NCBI GenBank assembly: GCA_032229885.1
Contig: JAVYAJ010000019.1
Span: forward strand, 1 to 5,977
DNA length: 5,977 nucleotides
Direction: 5' to 3'
Source of the DNA: Anammoximicrobium sp032229885
GTDB taxonomy: Bacteria > Planctomycetota > Planctomycetia > Pirellulales > Pirellulaceae
Shown one piece after another: positions 1 to 5,887 of the stretch (the first letter of the stretch is position 1; every line of letters starts with the position of its first letter). The translations under genes were made by a program, and so were the position numbers. The notes beneath the pieces were generated by a model, which was given only the letters and a program-made list of their open reading frames with translations, was not told the DNA's origin and ran no database searches.

Positions 1-2
1 AC

Positions 3-27
3 CGTATCGCCGCGGCCCGGATGAATA
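3..27 (+). repeat. Window-edge direct repeat, left copy
   Basis: It matches 5953-5977 at 23 of 25 positions (differences at 6 and 9, both A/G), with the last 18 bases CCGCGGCCCGGATGAATA identical. It is immediately followed by a GGCC hairpin. Confidence 0.8.
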
Positions 28-65
28 TGGCCTTCGGCCAAAAGAGGCACACGCGCGGCGCCAGC

Positions 66-89
66 CCTGGGGCGTTGCCCCAGGCTACG
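66..89 (+). repeat. Left arm of a 24-bp exact inverted repeat flanking the gene
   Basis: The 24 bases beginning CCTGGGGCGTTGCCCCAGG and ending CTACG are the exact reverse complement of 5885-5908. Similarity continues inward through TGAT and, after a short unmatched stretch, GGCCTTCGGCCAA. The arm contains its own 8-bp hairpin. Confidence 0.8.
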
Positions 90-142
90 GTGATCGAAGG
101 CCTTCGGCCAAACAGATTCTCGGGTTGCGGGCGCTAGCCCGC

Positions 143-308
143 GTTGGGTTAGCATCGCTCGAGAAACAACTGTCGCACTTTGCACCGCATCGCCCTGATT
201 ACTCACCAGGCAGGCGCAGCATATCGGACAAGTATTCCTCGAACGATGCTTAGCCGTGACGTCACACCAAGCCGCCCGCTCGGAGGGAAGCCAACGCAGC
301 AACGGAGA
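143..308. other. Intergenic stretch without a recognisable feature
   Basis: No reading frame here has a convincing start, composition or family motif. The only small structure I see is the 10-bp palindrome GTGACGTCAC (256-265). Together with the left hairpin cluster and the post-stop hairpin it makes up the 355 bases downstream of the giant gene. Confidence 0.5.
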
Positions 309-327
309 GCCACGCGCTACGCGTGGC
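309..327 (-). terminator. Possible transcript-end hairpin after the giant gene
   Basis: GCCACGCG and CGCGTGGC form a perfect 8-bp stem around a 3-base loop, starting 28 bases after the stop codon on the coding strand. No T-run follows the stem on the minus strand, so a classic intrinsic terminator is not shown. It could stabilise the mRNA 3' end or simply be another dispersed GC-rich palindrome like those at the window edges. Confidence 0.35.
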
Positions 328-355
328 CGCAACCCGATGGCGATGCGCCTTATCA

Positions 356-3300
356 TCAGGCGAGTTCGGCCAGCACTTGATCGACCGCCGCTTCGTAGGC
401 GCTTCCGTCCGCGGCCAGCAGCGTTTCATCCGCCGAATCCCAGGCCGATTCGCCTTCGCCTCCCGCGGCCGCCAGGTACATCGGCAGGCCGAAATCGTCC
501 GCTTCGCCCGAGATCCGCGTGACCCAGCTACCGGCCCTGAATACGCTGCGAATCGCGTCGTTGTTTGCATCGATTTGCCGGATCATCCCGATCCGCGTGT
601 CGGTCAACGAGAGCTTGCCGCCCTGGACCGACGAATCGAAATTGTGCGATCCGGGCGAGGTCTCGCGGCCCGGGACGTAGCCTTCCCATCCGCCAGCGTT
701 GATGAACCAAGTGACGTTGCCCAATGCGTCGGAGCCGAACAGCAGGCCGTTGCCGGTTCGATTGGAATGGACCAGGTCGTACAGCCCCAGAGGCGCAACG
801 AGGTCGGCTCGGAACCCGATCTCGCCAAAGTTGTTGCCCGTGCCGTAAATGCCGTCGCCCAGGCCAAACAACGGGAGGACGATGCTGATCTGATCGTTGG
901 CGACCAGCGTGCCGCCTTGGTCGCCGACCGTGTCTTTGCCGTCGATCAGCGCCGCCGGCTGATGCTCTCGCAAGACATACCGCGTTCCTTCTTGACTCGG
1001 CATCACTCGCGCGAACTGATACCGACCCGTCGAATCGGTCCACGCCGTCAAGTTCACCGCATTGCCCTGCACATCGGTGCCCGTCAACGTCACCCGCACG
1101 CCGCCGACTCCCAATTCGGTGGGATCTTTGACACCATTGTCGTTGGCGTCCAGATAGACGTACCCCGAGATATCGCTGGGGACAAAATCGACGACCACCA
1201 GGTAGACCTTTGCCGAATCGGTCAGGCCCGATTCGTCCGGTCGATCGCTGATCGTATACTCGATCTCGACCTCGCCGGTAAAGCCAACCAGCGGAGTGTA
1301 CAGCAGTTGGTCGCCGTGAATCACAACCGTCCCGCTGGTCGCCGTGGCCTGGACGATCCGCAGCGTCTCGCCCACATCCGGCCCCGTGTTGTCGTTGGCC
1401 AGCACGTCGAACGGGTTGTCCGCGCTGTTCCACAGAACCATGAACCGGTCGCTGGGGCTGCCATCGTCGTTGGCCACCGGCGGATCGTTCACGGGCGTGA
1501 CCGTGATCGCCAGCGTGTCGGTATCGGTCTGCGGTCCACCCGTGCCGGTGGCGCCGCGGTCGTCCGTATGGATCACGAGCTGGGCTGGTCCGTTGTAGTC
1601 CGCGGCGGGGCGATAAATTAGGCCATCGAGCGCCGCATTGATGCTGGTGATTGGGCCCACCAACGTCACCGACCCCGAGCCCGCGCCGGTCGCGACGACG
1701 TTGGGATTGACCACGGGATGCAGCGTGCCATGGGTGGCCGTCAGCACCACTTCGACCGGGCTCATTCCCGCATCGGGATCCGTAACCCGCAAATTGCCGT
1801 GGAAAACCAGATCCGTGTCCTCGGCGACCGCGACGGGGCCGGCGGGCAGGATGTTCACCGGCGGATCATTGATCCCGCTGACCACGACCTGCACCGTGGC
1901 ATTGGGCGCTGCCGCGTCGCCATCGGTGGCGGTGATCGTCAAGGTTGGCAAGCCTTCGTAGCCGGCCGTTGGCACATACGTCAGGGCCTGCAACGCCGCG
2001 TTCAACCCGGCGATCGGCCCCTGCAGCGTCAGCGCCACCGTATGGTTGCCCGTAATGGTGACGCCTGCGGCCGCGCCCGCGCTGAGTACGCCGGGCGTGT
2101 TGCCGGGATCGGCGAGCGTCAGGGTGACGGTGAGCTCGGGGCTGTCGACGTCCGCGACCGAAACCTCGTTTGCCGTCCCCGCTTGGAACACCAAATTTTG
2201 GTCCTGCATCGTTGCCGCTTGCGCGGGGGCCTTGATCGTGGGCGCGTCGTTCACGGCCATGATGGTCAGCGCCACCGTGCCCTGGCCGGTCAATGCGCCG
2301 CCGCTGCCGGTGTGCCCCAGATCATCGACCACCACCGTCAACTGATCCGCCCCAAAATAATCCGCGGCCGGTGTATACACCAAACCGGCCAACGCTGCGT
2401 TCACGGCCGCGACCAAGCCGGTGATCTTCAGCGCGGCCGTGCCCGCCCCATCGAGCGTCACCGAGCCGCTCGGCGCGGCCAACGTCCCATGCCCCGCCGT
2501 GATGGTCACTCGCAGGCCGCCGCCGGCGTCCGCATCGACGTCGCTGACCTGGATCGTATTCGCCCCGTCGTTCACGGCCACGGCCGTGTCCTCGTTGGTC
2601 GTGAGGCTGGTGAACGGGATTGTCAACTCCGGCGCATCGTTCACCGGCGTGACGGTGATCGCCACGGCACCGGTGTGTGGTCCGTCGCCGGCCGGGATCG
2701 CCGTGATCTGGTAGGTGAACGAATCGGCCCCAAAATAATCCGGGGCCGGCGTATAATAGACCAGCGTGCCGTCGGTGCTCACCGTGCCATGCGCGGTGGC
2801 CACGGTATCGCCGGGCGCAACGTCCGTACCGTTGAGCTGGGTGATCGTGATGCTGCCATCCATGCTCGGAATGTCGTTATTCAATACGTCGATCTCGTTG
2901 TCGCTGCTGTCCTCGGCAACGGTGGCGGAATCGTTGGCGGCAAACGGTTGTCGAGGCGGGACCACACTCAGCACCACCGTGCTGTTGTCGGTCAACGCCC
3001 CCCCCGCTCCGACGTTGCCCTGGTCGTCGGTCAGCATCGTCAGCGTCACTTCGCCGACGAAACCGGGCGTCGCTTGCGGCGGCGCGTTGTAGGTGACCAC
3101 GCTCAGCGCATCGTTCACCTGCGACACGGTCCCAGCGATCCGCACCGTGGTCGCGTCTGGCGTCGTGATCGTGGCTCCGCCGCCCTGTTTGACCGACAGC
3201 GTGCCCGCGCCGACCGACAGCGTGGTCACGATGTTCACGTTGCCATCGGGATCCCTGGTGGAAAGCTGGTTTCCGTTGGCCGCCGAAAAGACGAACGGCG

Positions 3301-5374
3301 CATTGTTCGCCACGGTTTGCGGGCCCGGCACGGTGTTCACCGGCGCATCGTTCACCGCGGCCACCGTGACCGTAAACGTTCGAGAAACCGAGGCGTTGTC
3401 GCCCGCGGTCGCCAAGTTGCCATCCAAGCCGCCATCGGTCACCGTGACGACGATCGTGGCAGTTCCGTTTTGGTTGGGGGCCGGAGTGAAGCGAAGCTGG
3501 CCGGTGGCGTTGGGCGAGGTGTAGTCCACCGTGACGTCCGGGAGCAGGATCGAGTTCGAATTGGTGAAGGTCACCTCCAACGGCTGAGATTCGCCGCCGC
3601 CGGCCGAAATGCCGCTCAGGTGGACCGTCTGCTCGCCAGCGTCCTCGTTGATCGTCAGATTCGGGATCGCCGCCAAAGTCGGCGGGTCGTTCACGGGCGT
3701 AACATCGACCGTTACCGTGCCTGTCCCGGTGTTGGGGGTTGGCGTCCGGGCATCCCGCGCCTGATACGTGAAGGTGGCCCGACCGTTGAAATCCTGAGCC
3801 GGCACGAACCGAACCTTGCCCGCTTCGATGCTGACCGTGCCCGCGCCGACCGGGCTGACGGCCCCTAAACCTCCGGCGACGAGCGTCAGCGGCGCGACGC
3901 CGCCCGCGCTCGGATTGACGCTGTCGTTGGCCAGGACGTCGATGGTGATCGGGGTGTCTTCCAGCGTCGTCCGCGCGTCGTTGACCACGGTGATCGGCGC
4001 GACGATCATCAACGGCGCGGGATCGATGAAGCCGATGTTCGCGGGGTCCACCTCCGTTCTGTTCTCGCCGCCTCCGGGGAGAGAAAACACGAGCGTTTGG
4101 CTGCGATCGGCGGGATTGCCCGAGATCTGCACCGTTCCCGCGCCGACCGCCCGCACATCCACCGAGAACAGCAAATACTCTTTGCGAGCGCTGTATTGCG
4201 GCGGACTGTTCAAGCTGAAACGATTGAGAAATGCACCGACCTCGCCGAGCTGCCGGCTGCCCGCGGGCTGGCCTAGTTCCGGTCCCTCGTCGACGGCCGC
4301 GGGACCATTCTCGTAAGGGTCATAGAACGTGAACGAGCTGCGAAACAGAGCTGCTTCCTGACTCGGCGTCGCGGGATCCACCGGGATGTAATTATCGACG
4401 ATGACCGGCTGCGGAACAAAGTCTAAGAATTCGGTTCGATCGCCATTTCCATTCTCGTCGTTCACATCCTGGTACGACCCGAACAAGTCTGTACCCTGCA
4501 CCGTCAGCGCCGGGACGTCTCGTTCACCCAGCGCGCCCTTGAAACGAATGAAGTACCGCCCATCAAAATCGCTGCCCTGCATGACCGTCACGTCGACGTT
4601 GCCTACACCGATGTTCGGCAGGGCCTCCAACGCATTCTTGATTGCCAAGGCGTCCTCGCGGGGCGACGCAAAGTAGTCGATCGCGGTCGTCTGTTGACCA
4701 TTGAACCCCAGACGAATCGTGCCCGTTCCCCAGGCGTCGCCCGGGTGCAAAGCATCCATTCGCAATTCCTGAGTCTCGCCATACCGAAGGTCGGTCAAGT
4801 TGGCGTTGGTCATCAGGACGTCCATATACGCGGCAAACACGCCCGTAGGATTTCCGAACGAAGTGCTGCCCCCTTGCAGCCGCGCGTCTTGAACATGCGC
4901 TCGGATTTGGAACGTCTGGCCCACGTTGATTTGATTGCCCGGCAACGGATTGCCGCTGGGATCCGTGAGCTCCAGGCGAAACCGAACGACGTCGCTGGGG
5001 GCAATCTCGCCCTCGCCGCGATTGACCGTGTTGATCACCCGCAATACGTCGACGGCCGACAACGCTCCGTCGCCCGAAACGTCAACATAATGCGGTACGT
5101 CGGCCTGAGCCGGCAGCGACTCGGGCGCGGCCGACAGGTCGGTGTTGCCGTTCCGATTCAGCGAGTTGATCAGAATCACCGCATCCAGGGCATTGACCTT
5201 GAGATCGTTGTTCACGTCCTCGGGCCAAAATCCGTTGTGGAACGGGTTTGCGCTCAGCATCGCGCGATCTTCTAACCGCTCGGCATACAACCAGCGTCGC
5301 TGCATCCGAACATGACGACTGTCTGCCCTGTGTCGCTCGCGGCGAGCGGACGAACTGCGACGTGCCTGAAACAT
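356..5374 (-). CDS. Giant extracellular dockerin / cadherin-like (tandem-95) repeat protein with SdrD B-type domain
   Basis: This is probably a secreted or surface-bound adhesin or envelope protein; no catalytic motif is visible. Residues are numbered from the longest reading, which starts at a GTG (5435-5437) and has 1693 residues. I prefer the ATG at residue 22 (5372-5374). It gives the compact Arg-rich leader typical of planctomycete surface proteins and has a weak GGGA upstream, while the GTG has no ribosome site and lies about 11 bases from a possible -10 box. Domains in order: export leader 22-66, dockerin 71-140, cohesin-like 148-478 with an insert at about 236-318, eight beta-sandwich repeats 482-1420, SdrD B-type domain 1421-1542, and C-terminal module 1543-1693. 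The stop is TGA at 356-358. I see no cysteine, only about a dozen lysines, no membrane helix, and no LPXTG or PEP-CTERM tail. The gene is alone in the window. The family is clear; the exact ligand or role is unknown. Confidence 0.93.
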   Translation of the reverse strand: MFQARRSSSARRERHRADSRHVRMQRRWLYAERLEDRAMLSANPFHNGFWPEDVNNDLKVNALDAVILINSLNRNGNTDLSAAPESLPAQADVPHYVDVSGDGALSAVDVLRVINTVNRGEGEIAPSDVVRFRLELTDPSGNPLPGNQINVGQTFQIRAHVQDARLQGGSTSFGNPTGVFAAYMDVLMTNANLTDLRYGETQELRMDALHPGDAWGTGTIRLGFNGQQTTAIDYFASPREDALAIKNALEALPNIGVGNVDVTVMQGSDFDGRYFIRFKGALGERDVPALTVQGTDLFGSYQDVNDENGNGDRTEFLDFVPQPVIVDNYIPVDPATPSQEAALFRSSFTFYDPYENGPAAVDEGPELGQPAGSRQLGEVGAFLNRFSLNSPPQYSARKEYLLFSVDVRAVGAGTVQISGNPADRSQTLVFSLPGGGENRTEVDPANIGFIDPAPLMIVAPITVVNDARTTLEDTPITIDVLANDSVNPSAGGVAPLTLVAGGLGAVSPVGAGTVSIEAGKVRFVPAQDFNGRATFTYQARDARTPTPNTGTGTVTVDVTPVNDPPTLAAIPNLTINEDAGEQTVHLSGISAGGGESQPLEVTFTNSNSILLPDVTVDYTSPNATGQLRFTPAPNQNGTATIVVTVTDGGLDGNLATAGDNASVSRTFTVTVAAVNDAPVNTVPGPQTVANNAPFVFSAANGNQLSTRDPDGNVNIVTTLSVGAGTLSVKQGGGATITTPDATTVRIAGTVSQVNDALSVVTYNAPPQATPGFVGEVTLTMLTDDQGNVGAGGALTDNSTVVLSVVPPRQPFAANDSATVAEDSSDNEIDVLNNDIPSMDGSITITQLNGTDVAPGDTVATAHGTVSTDGTLVYYTPAPDYFGADSFTYQITAIPAGDGPHTGAVAITVTPVNDAPELTIPFTSLTTNEDTAVAVNDGANTIQVSDVDADAGGGLRVTITAGHGTLAAPSGSVTLDGAGTAALKITGLVAAVNAALAGLVYTPAADYFGADQLTVVVDDLGHTGSGGALTGQGTVALTIMAVNDAPTIKAPAQAATMQDQNLVFQAGTANEVSVADVDSPELTVTLTLADPGNTPGVLSAGAAAGVTITGNHTVALTLQGPIAGLNAALQALTYVPTAGYEGLPTLTITATDGDAAAPNATVQVVVSGINDPPVNILPAGPVAVAEDTDLVFHGNLRVTDPDAGMSPVEVVLTATHGTLHPVVNPNVVATGAGSGSVTLVGPITSINAALDGLIYRPAADYNGPAQLVIHTDDRGATGTGGPQTDTDTLAITVTPVNDPPVANDDGSPSDRFMVLWNSADNPFDVLANDNTGPDVGETLRIVQATATSGTVVIHGDQLLYTPLVGFTGEVEIEYTISDRPDESGLTDSAKVYLVVVDFVPSDISGYVYLDANDNGVKDPTELGVGGVRVTLTGTDVQGNAVNLTAWTDSTGRYQFARVMPSQEGTRYVLREHQPAALIDGKDTVGDQGGTLVANDQISIVLPLFGLGDGIYGTGNNFGEIGFRADLVAPLGLYDLVHSNRTGNGLLFGSDALGNVTWFINAGGWEGYVPGRETSPGSHNFDSSVQGGKLSLTDTRIGMIRQIDANNDAIRSVFRAGSWVTRISGEADDFGLPMYLAAAGGEGESAWDSADETLLAADGSAYEAAVDQVLAELA
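359..811 (-). other. Unassigned C-terminal module with acidic tail (residues 1543-1693)
   Basis: I cannot name this domain. It contains LYDLVHSNRTGNGLLFGSD, then GNVTWFINAGGWEGYVPG, KLSLTDTRIGMIRQIDANND and SWVTRISGEADDFGLP, a pattern of short strands with conserved-looking Gly and Trp. The tail from about residue 1650 contains GGEGES and ends VDQVLAELA. It has roughly nine acidic residues and no Lys or Arg after residue 1650. No membrane helix, LPXTG, PEP-CTERM or ordinary sorting tail is visible. From memory, comparable Gly/Glu-rich ends occur on other planctomycete surface proteins, so it may be a retention or sorting module; this is a guess. Confidence 0.5.
812..1177 (-). other. SdrD B-like (prealbumin-like) domain (residues 1421-1542)
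   Basis: The stretch begins SGYVYLDANDNGVKDPTELG, the hallmark of SD-repeat B domains. It continues with VGGVRVTLTGTD, WTDSTGRYQFARVMP, YVLREHQPAALIDGKDT and finally NNFGEIGF. An EF-hand-type loop is visible, with D1430, N1432, N1434, V1436, D1438 and E1441 at positions 1, 3, 5, 7, 9 and 12. In staphylococcal Sdr proteins this fold binds calcium and acts as a rigid spacer. Here one copy closes the repeat rod before the C-terminal module, so a spacer role is the simplest inference. Confidence 0.85.
1178..3994 (-). repeat. Eight tandem cadherin-like / tandem-95 beta-sandwich repeats (residues 482-1420)
   Basis: The units are joined by the classic linkers TPVNDPP, AAVNDAP, TPVNDAP, MAVNDAP, SGINDPP and TPVNDPP. 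Approximate units are R1 482-583, R2 584-696, R3 697-830, R4 831-932, R5 933-1062, R6 1063-1189, R7 1190-1317 and R8 1318-1420. R1, R4 and R8 are short (about 100 residues) and carry DVLxND (VLANDS, VLNNDI, VLANDN). R2 is the GISAGGGESQPL type. R3, R5, R6 and R7 are long (about 127-134 residues) and carry xxxNxALxxLxYxP; R3, R5 and R7 add DDxGxxGxGG. Such arrays form long calcium-stiffened rods in bacterial adhesins (family knowledge). Adhesion is inferred. Confidence 0.85.
4004..4996 (-). other. Cohesin-like beta-sandwich domain interrupted by an inserted module (residues 148-478)
   Basis: The opening (RFRLELTDPSGNPLP, then INVGQTFQIRAHVQD, then GVFAAYMDVLMTNANL) and the close (EVGAFLNRF, EYLLFSVDVRAVGAGTVQISGNPAD, then ANIGF) look like the two halves of one cohesin-like sandwich of a type I remember from other planctomycete surface proteins. 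Between them, at about residues 236-318 (4484-4732), sits a different unit: TIRLGFNGQQTTAIDYFAS, then IKNALEALPNIGVGNVDVTV, then YFIRFKGALGERDVPALTV. That unit usually occurs as a stand-alone repeat, again from memory. The cohesin assignment is moderate and rests on pattern, not alignment. Confidence 0.5.
5018..5227 (-). other. Dockerin type I domain, two calcium loops (residues 71-140)
   Basis: Two EF-hand-like loops are complete. Loop 1 has D74, N76, D78, K80, N82 and D85 at loop positions 1, 3, 5, 7, 9 and 12, followed by the helix AVILINSLN. Loop 2 has D119, S121, D123, A125, S127 and D130, followed by VLRVINTVN. This is the normal dockerin duplication. In clostridia, dockerins plug into cohesins to build cellulosomes. 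In planctomycetes they often sit directly behind the LEDRxML leader of surface proteins, where their partner is unknown. All side-chain calcium ligands are present, so the domain should fold with calcium. Confidence 0.85.
5240..5374 (-). other. Export leader with planctomycete LEDRxML signature (protein residues 22-66)
   Basis: About 12 of the first 39 residues are arginine. They are followed by YAERLEDRAMLSANPF. This matches the short N-terminal motif that Pfam calls the planctomycete extracellular domain, which is related to LEPR-XLL leaders on very large secreted proteins. There is no run of hydrophobic residues long enough for a normal Sec signal peptide core and no twin-arginine motif followed by a hydrophobic stretch. 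The location outside the cytoplasm is inferred from the family and from the calcium-type domains that follow. Cleavage after the LEDRAMLS block is plausible but is not shown by the sequence. Confidence 0.75.
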
Positions 5375-5447
5375 AGCTTGTGTCCCGCGATCAAAATGAT
5401 TGGAAGGCCAGCGATTCAAAACGTAACGCAACCACACGAAAATGTAG

Positions 5448-5476
5448 ATTATGGACGCCGAAAAAACGAAAAAGTT
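5448..5476 (-). promoter_or_regulatory. Candidate promoter for the giant gene (weak)
   Basis: On the minus strand CATAAT (5448-5453) matches five of six bases of a sigma-70 -10 box. It is preceded by a T-rich stretch (CTTTTTCGTTTTTTCGG). The -35 region (AACTTT at 5471-5476, 17-base spacer) does not match the consensus. Transcription would start near 5440, giving a leader of roughly 65 bases to the ATG at 5374. This placement is one reason to reject the GTG at 5437, which would be nearly leaderless. A second TATGAT sits at 5587-5592, also without a good -35 box. Confidence 0.25.
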
Positions 5477-5536
5477 CCTACGAATCCTTTGTTCGGCGTA
5501 AACGACCCGAGAACGATCGTTAACATTTCGTGGGCC

Positions 5537-5550
5537 GCAAAATATTTTGC
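5537..5550. promoter_or_regulatory. Perfect 14-bp palindrome, candidate operator
   Basis: GCAAAATATTTTGC reads identically on both strands with no spacer. It lies in the AT-rich stretch about 160 bases upstream of the preferred ATG and about 85 bases upstream of the candidate -10 box. It differs in base composition from all the GC-rich hairpins nearby, so it is not a member of that repeat family. A dimeric regulator site is plausible; the regulator is unknown. Confidence 0.35.
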
Positions 5551-5735
5551 ATGTCGCCAGGTTCGCGCATTCTACTCTCGTTTCCCATCATACGTATTGT
5601 GATCGGTGATTCGATACGGAAAGTCAAGTCGGCTTGCGTGGGGACGTGTTGATTTTCGCCAGCCGCCGCGGCGCGATCCACAACTCTTGGTTTTTCGCGA
5701 CAAGCCTCATAATCGCTAGAGTCTTAGTTCGTATC
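5551..5735. other. Upstream intergenic stretch, no gene seen
   Basis: Short frames cross this stretch on both strands but none has a ribosome site, family motif or consistent codon bias. The part near 5580-5620 is relatively AT-rich and contains TATGAT (5587-5592) and TTGACT (5622-5627) on the minus strand. They are 29 bases apart, too far to form one sigma-70 promoter. Confidence 0.45.
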
Positions 5736-5756
5736 ATGCGCGCACGATGCGCGCAT
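5736..5756. repeat. GC-rich hairpin with nested direct repeat
   Basis: ATGCGCGC-ACGAT-GCGCGCAT is a perfect 8-bp stem with a 5-base loop. Because GCGCGC is itself palindromic, ATGCGCGCA is also a direct repeat (5736-5744 and 5747-5755) with an 11-base period. No T-run follows on either strand. It could be a terminator for a gene outside the window or a protein-binding pair one helical turn apart. Confidence 0.5.
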
Positions 5757-5859
5757 CCTGGGCATTGGTCTGTACGGCACACTTTAGGGTTACCGGCACT
5801 AACCCGCGTTAAGTGAAATAGGCATTGGGTGACTGTTGCGCAGCGCAGACGACAGGAAG

Positions 5860-5887
5860 CGTGTTGGCCGAAGGCCAACATCAACGT
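5860..5887 (+). repeat. 28-bp direct repeat, copy 1
   Basis: The 28 bases from CGTGTTGGCC through the hairpin to CATCAACGT are identical to 5928-5955, 68 bases further on. Each copy is one palindrome TGTTGGCC-GAA-GGCCAACA plus the tail TCAACGT, so the repeated unit is larger than the hairpin itself. Confidence 0.85.

Larger units (their letters stand above)
3..150. repeat. Left intergenic hairpin cluster
   Basis: In order: a 25-base segment shared with the right window edge (3-27); TGGCC-TTC-GGCCA (28-40); CCTGGGGC-GTT-GCCCCAGG (66-84, 8-bp stem); a second GGCCTTCGGCC (99-109) overlapping GAAGGCCTTC (96-105); and GCGGGC-GCTA-GCCCGC (127-142). No gene is seen here. The same hairpin types recur in reverse order and orientation at 5862-5948. 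These resemble REP-like palindromes that I remember as common between planctomycete genes. Function unknown. Confidence 0.7.

Noticed and set aside
256..265. GTGACGTCAC palindrome as a regulatory site
   Set aside because: Short palindrome expected by chance and not upstream of any gene in the window.
323..1621. 432-codon open frame on the plus strand
   Set aside because: Shadow of the SdrD B-type and C-terminal coding region. No domain is recognised and the composition is Arg/Val/Asp-rich and repetitive.
2750..2758. TATAAT on the plus strand inside the coding region
   Set aside because: It codes YY in R4 on the other strand, has no -35 partner, and no gene follows on the plus strand.
1718..3868. 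716-codon open frame on the plus strand opposite the giant gene
   Set aside because: It is antisense to well-supported repeat domains. Its translation is Arg/His/Gly-rich with no family motif, as expected from GC-rich DNA read on the wrong strand.
5303..5305. Third in-frame start (residue 45, ATG just before QRRWLYAERLEDR)
   Set aside because: It would remove most of the Arg-rich stretch that usually precedes the LEDR motif in this family.
5435..5437. GTG as the start codon of the giant gene (adds 21 residues)
   Set aside because: No ribosome site, about 11 bases from the candidate -10 box, and the added residues do not look like the Arg-rich leader. Not excluded.
5634..5816. 60-codon open frame on the plus strand
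   Set aside because: Overlaps the hairpin 5736-5756 and GGGTTA/TAACCC palindrome. No family motif, start signal or conserved feature.
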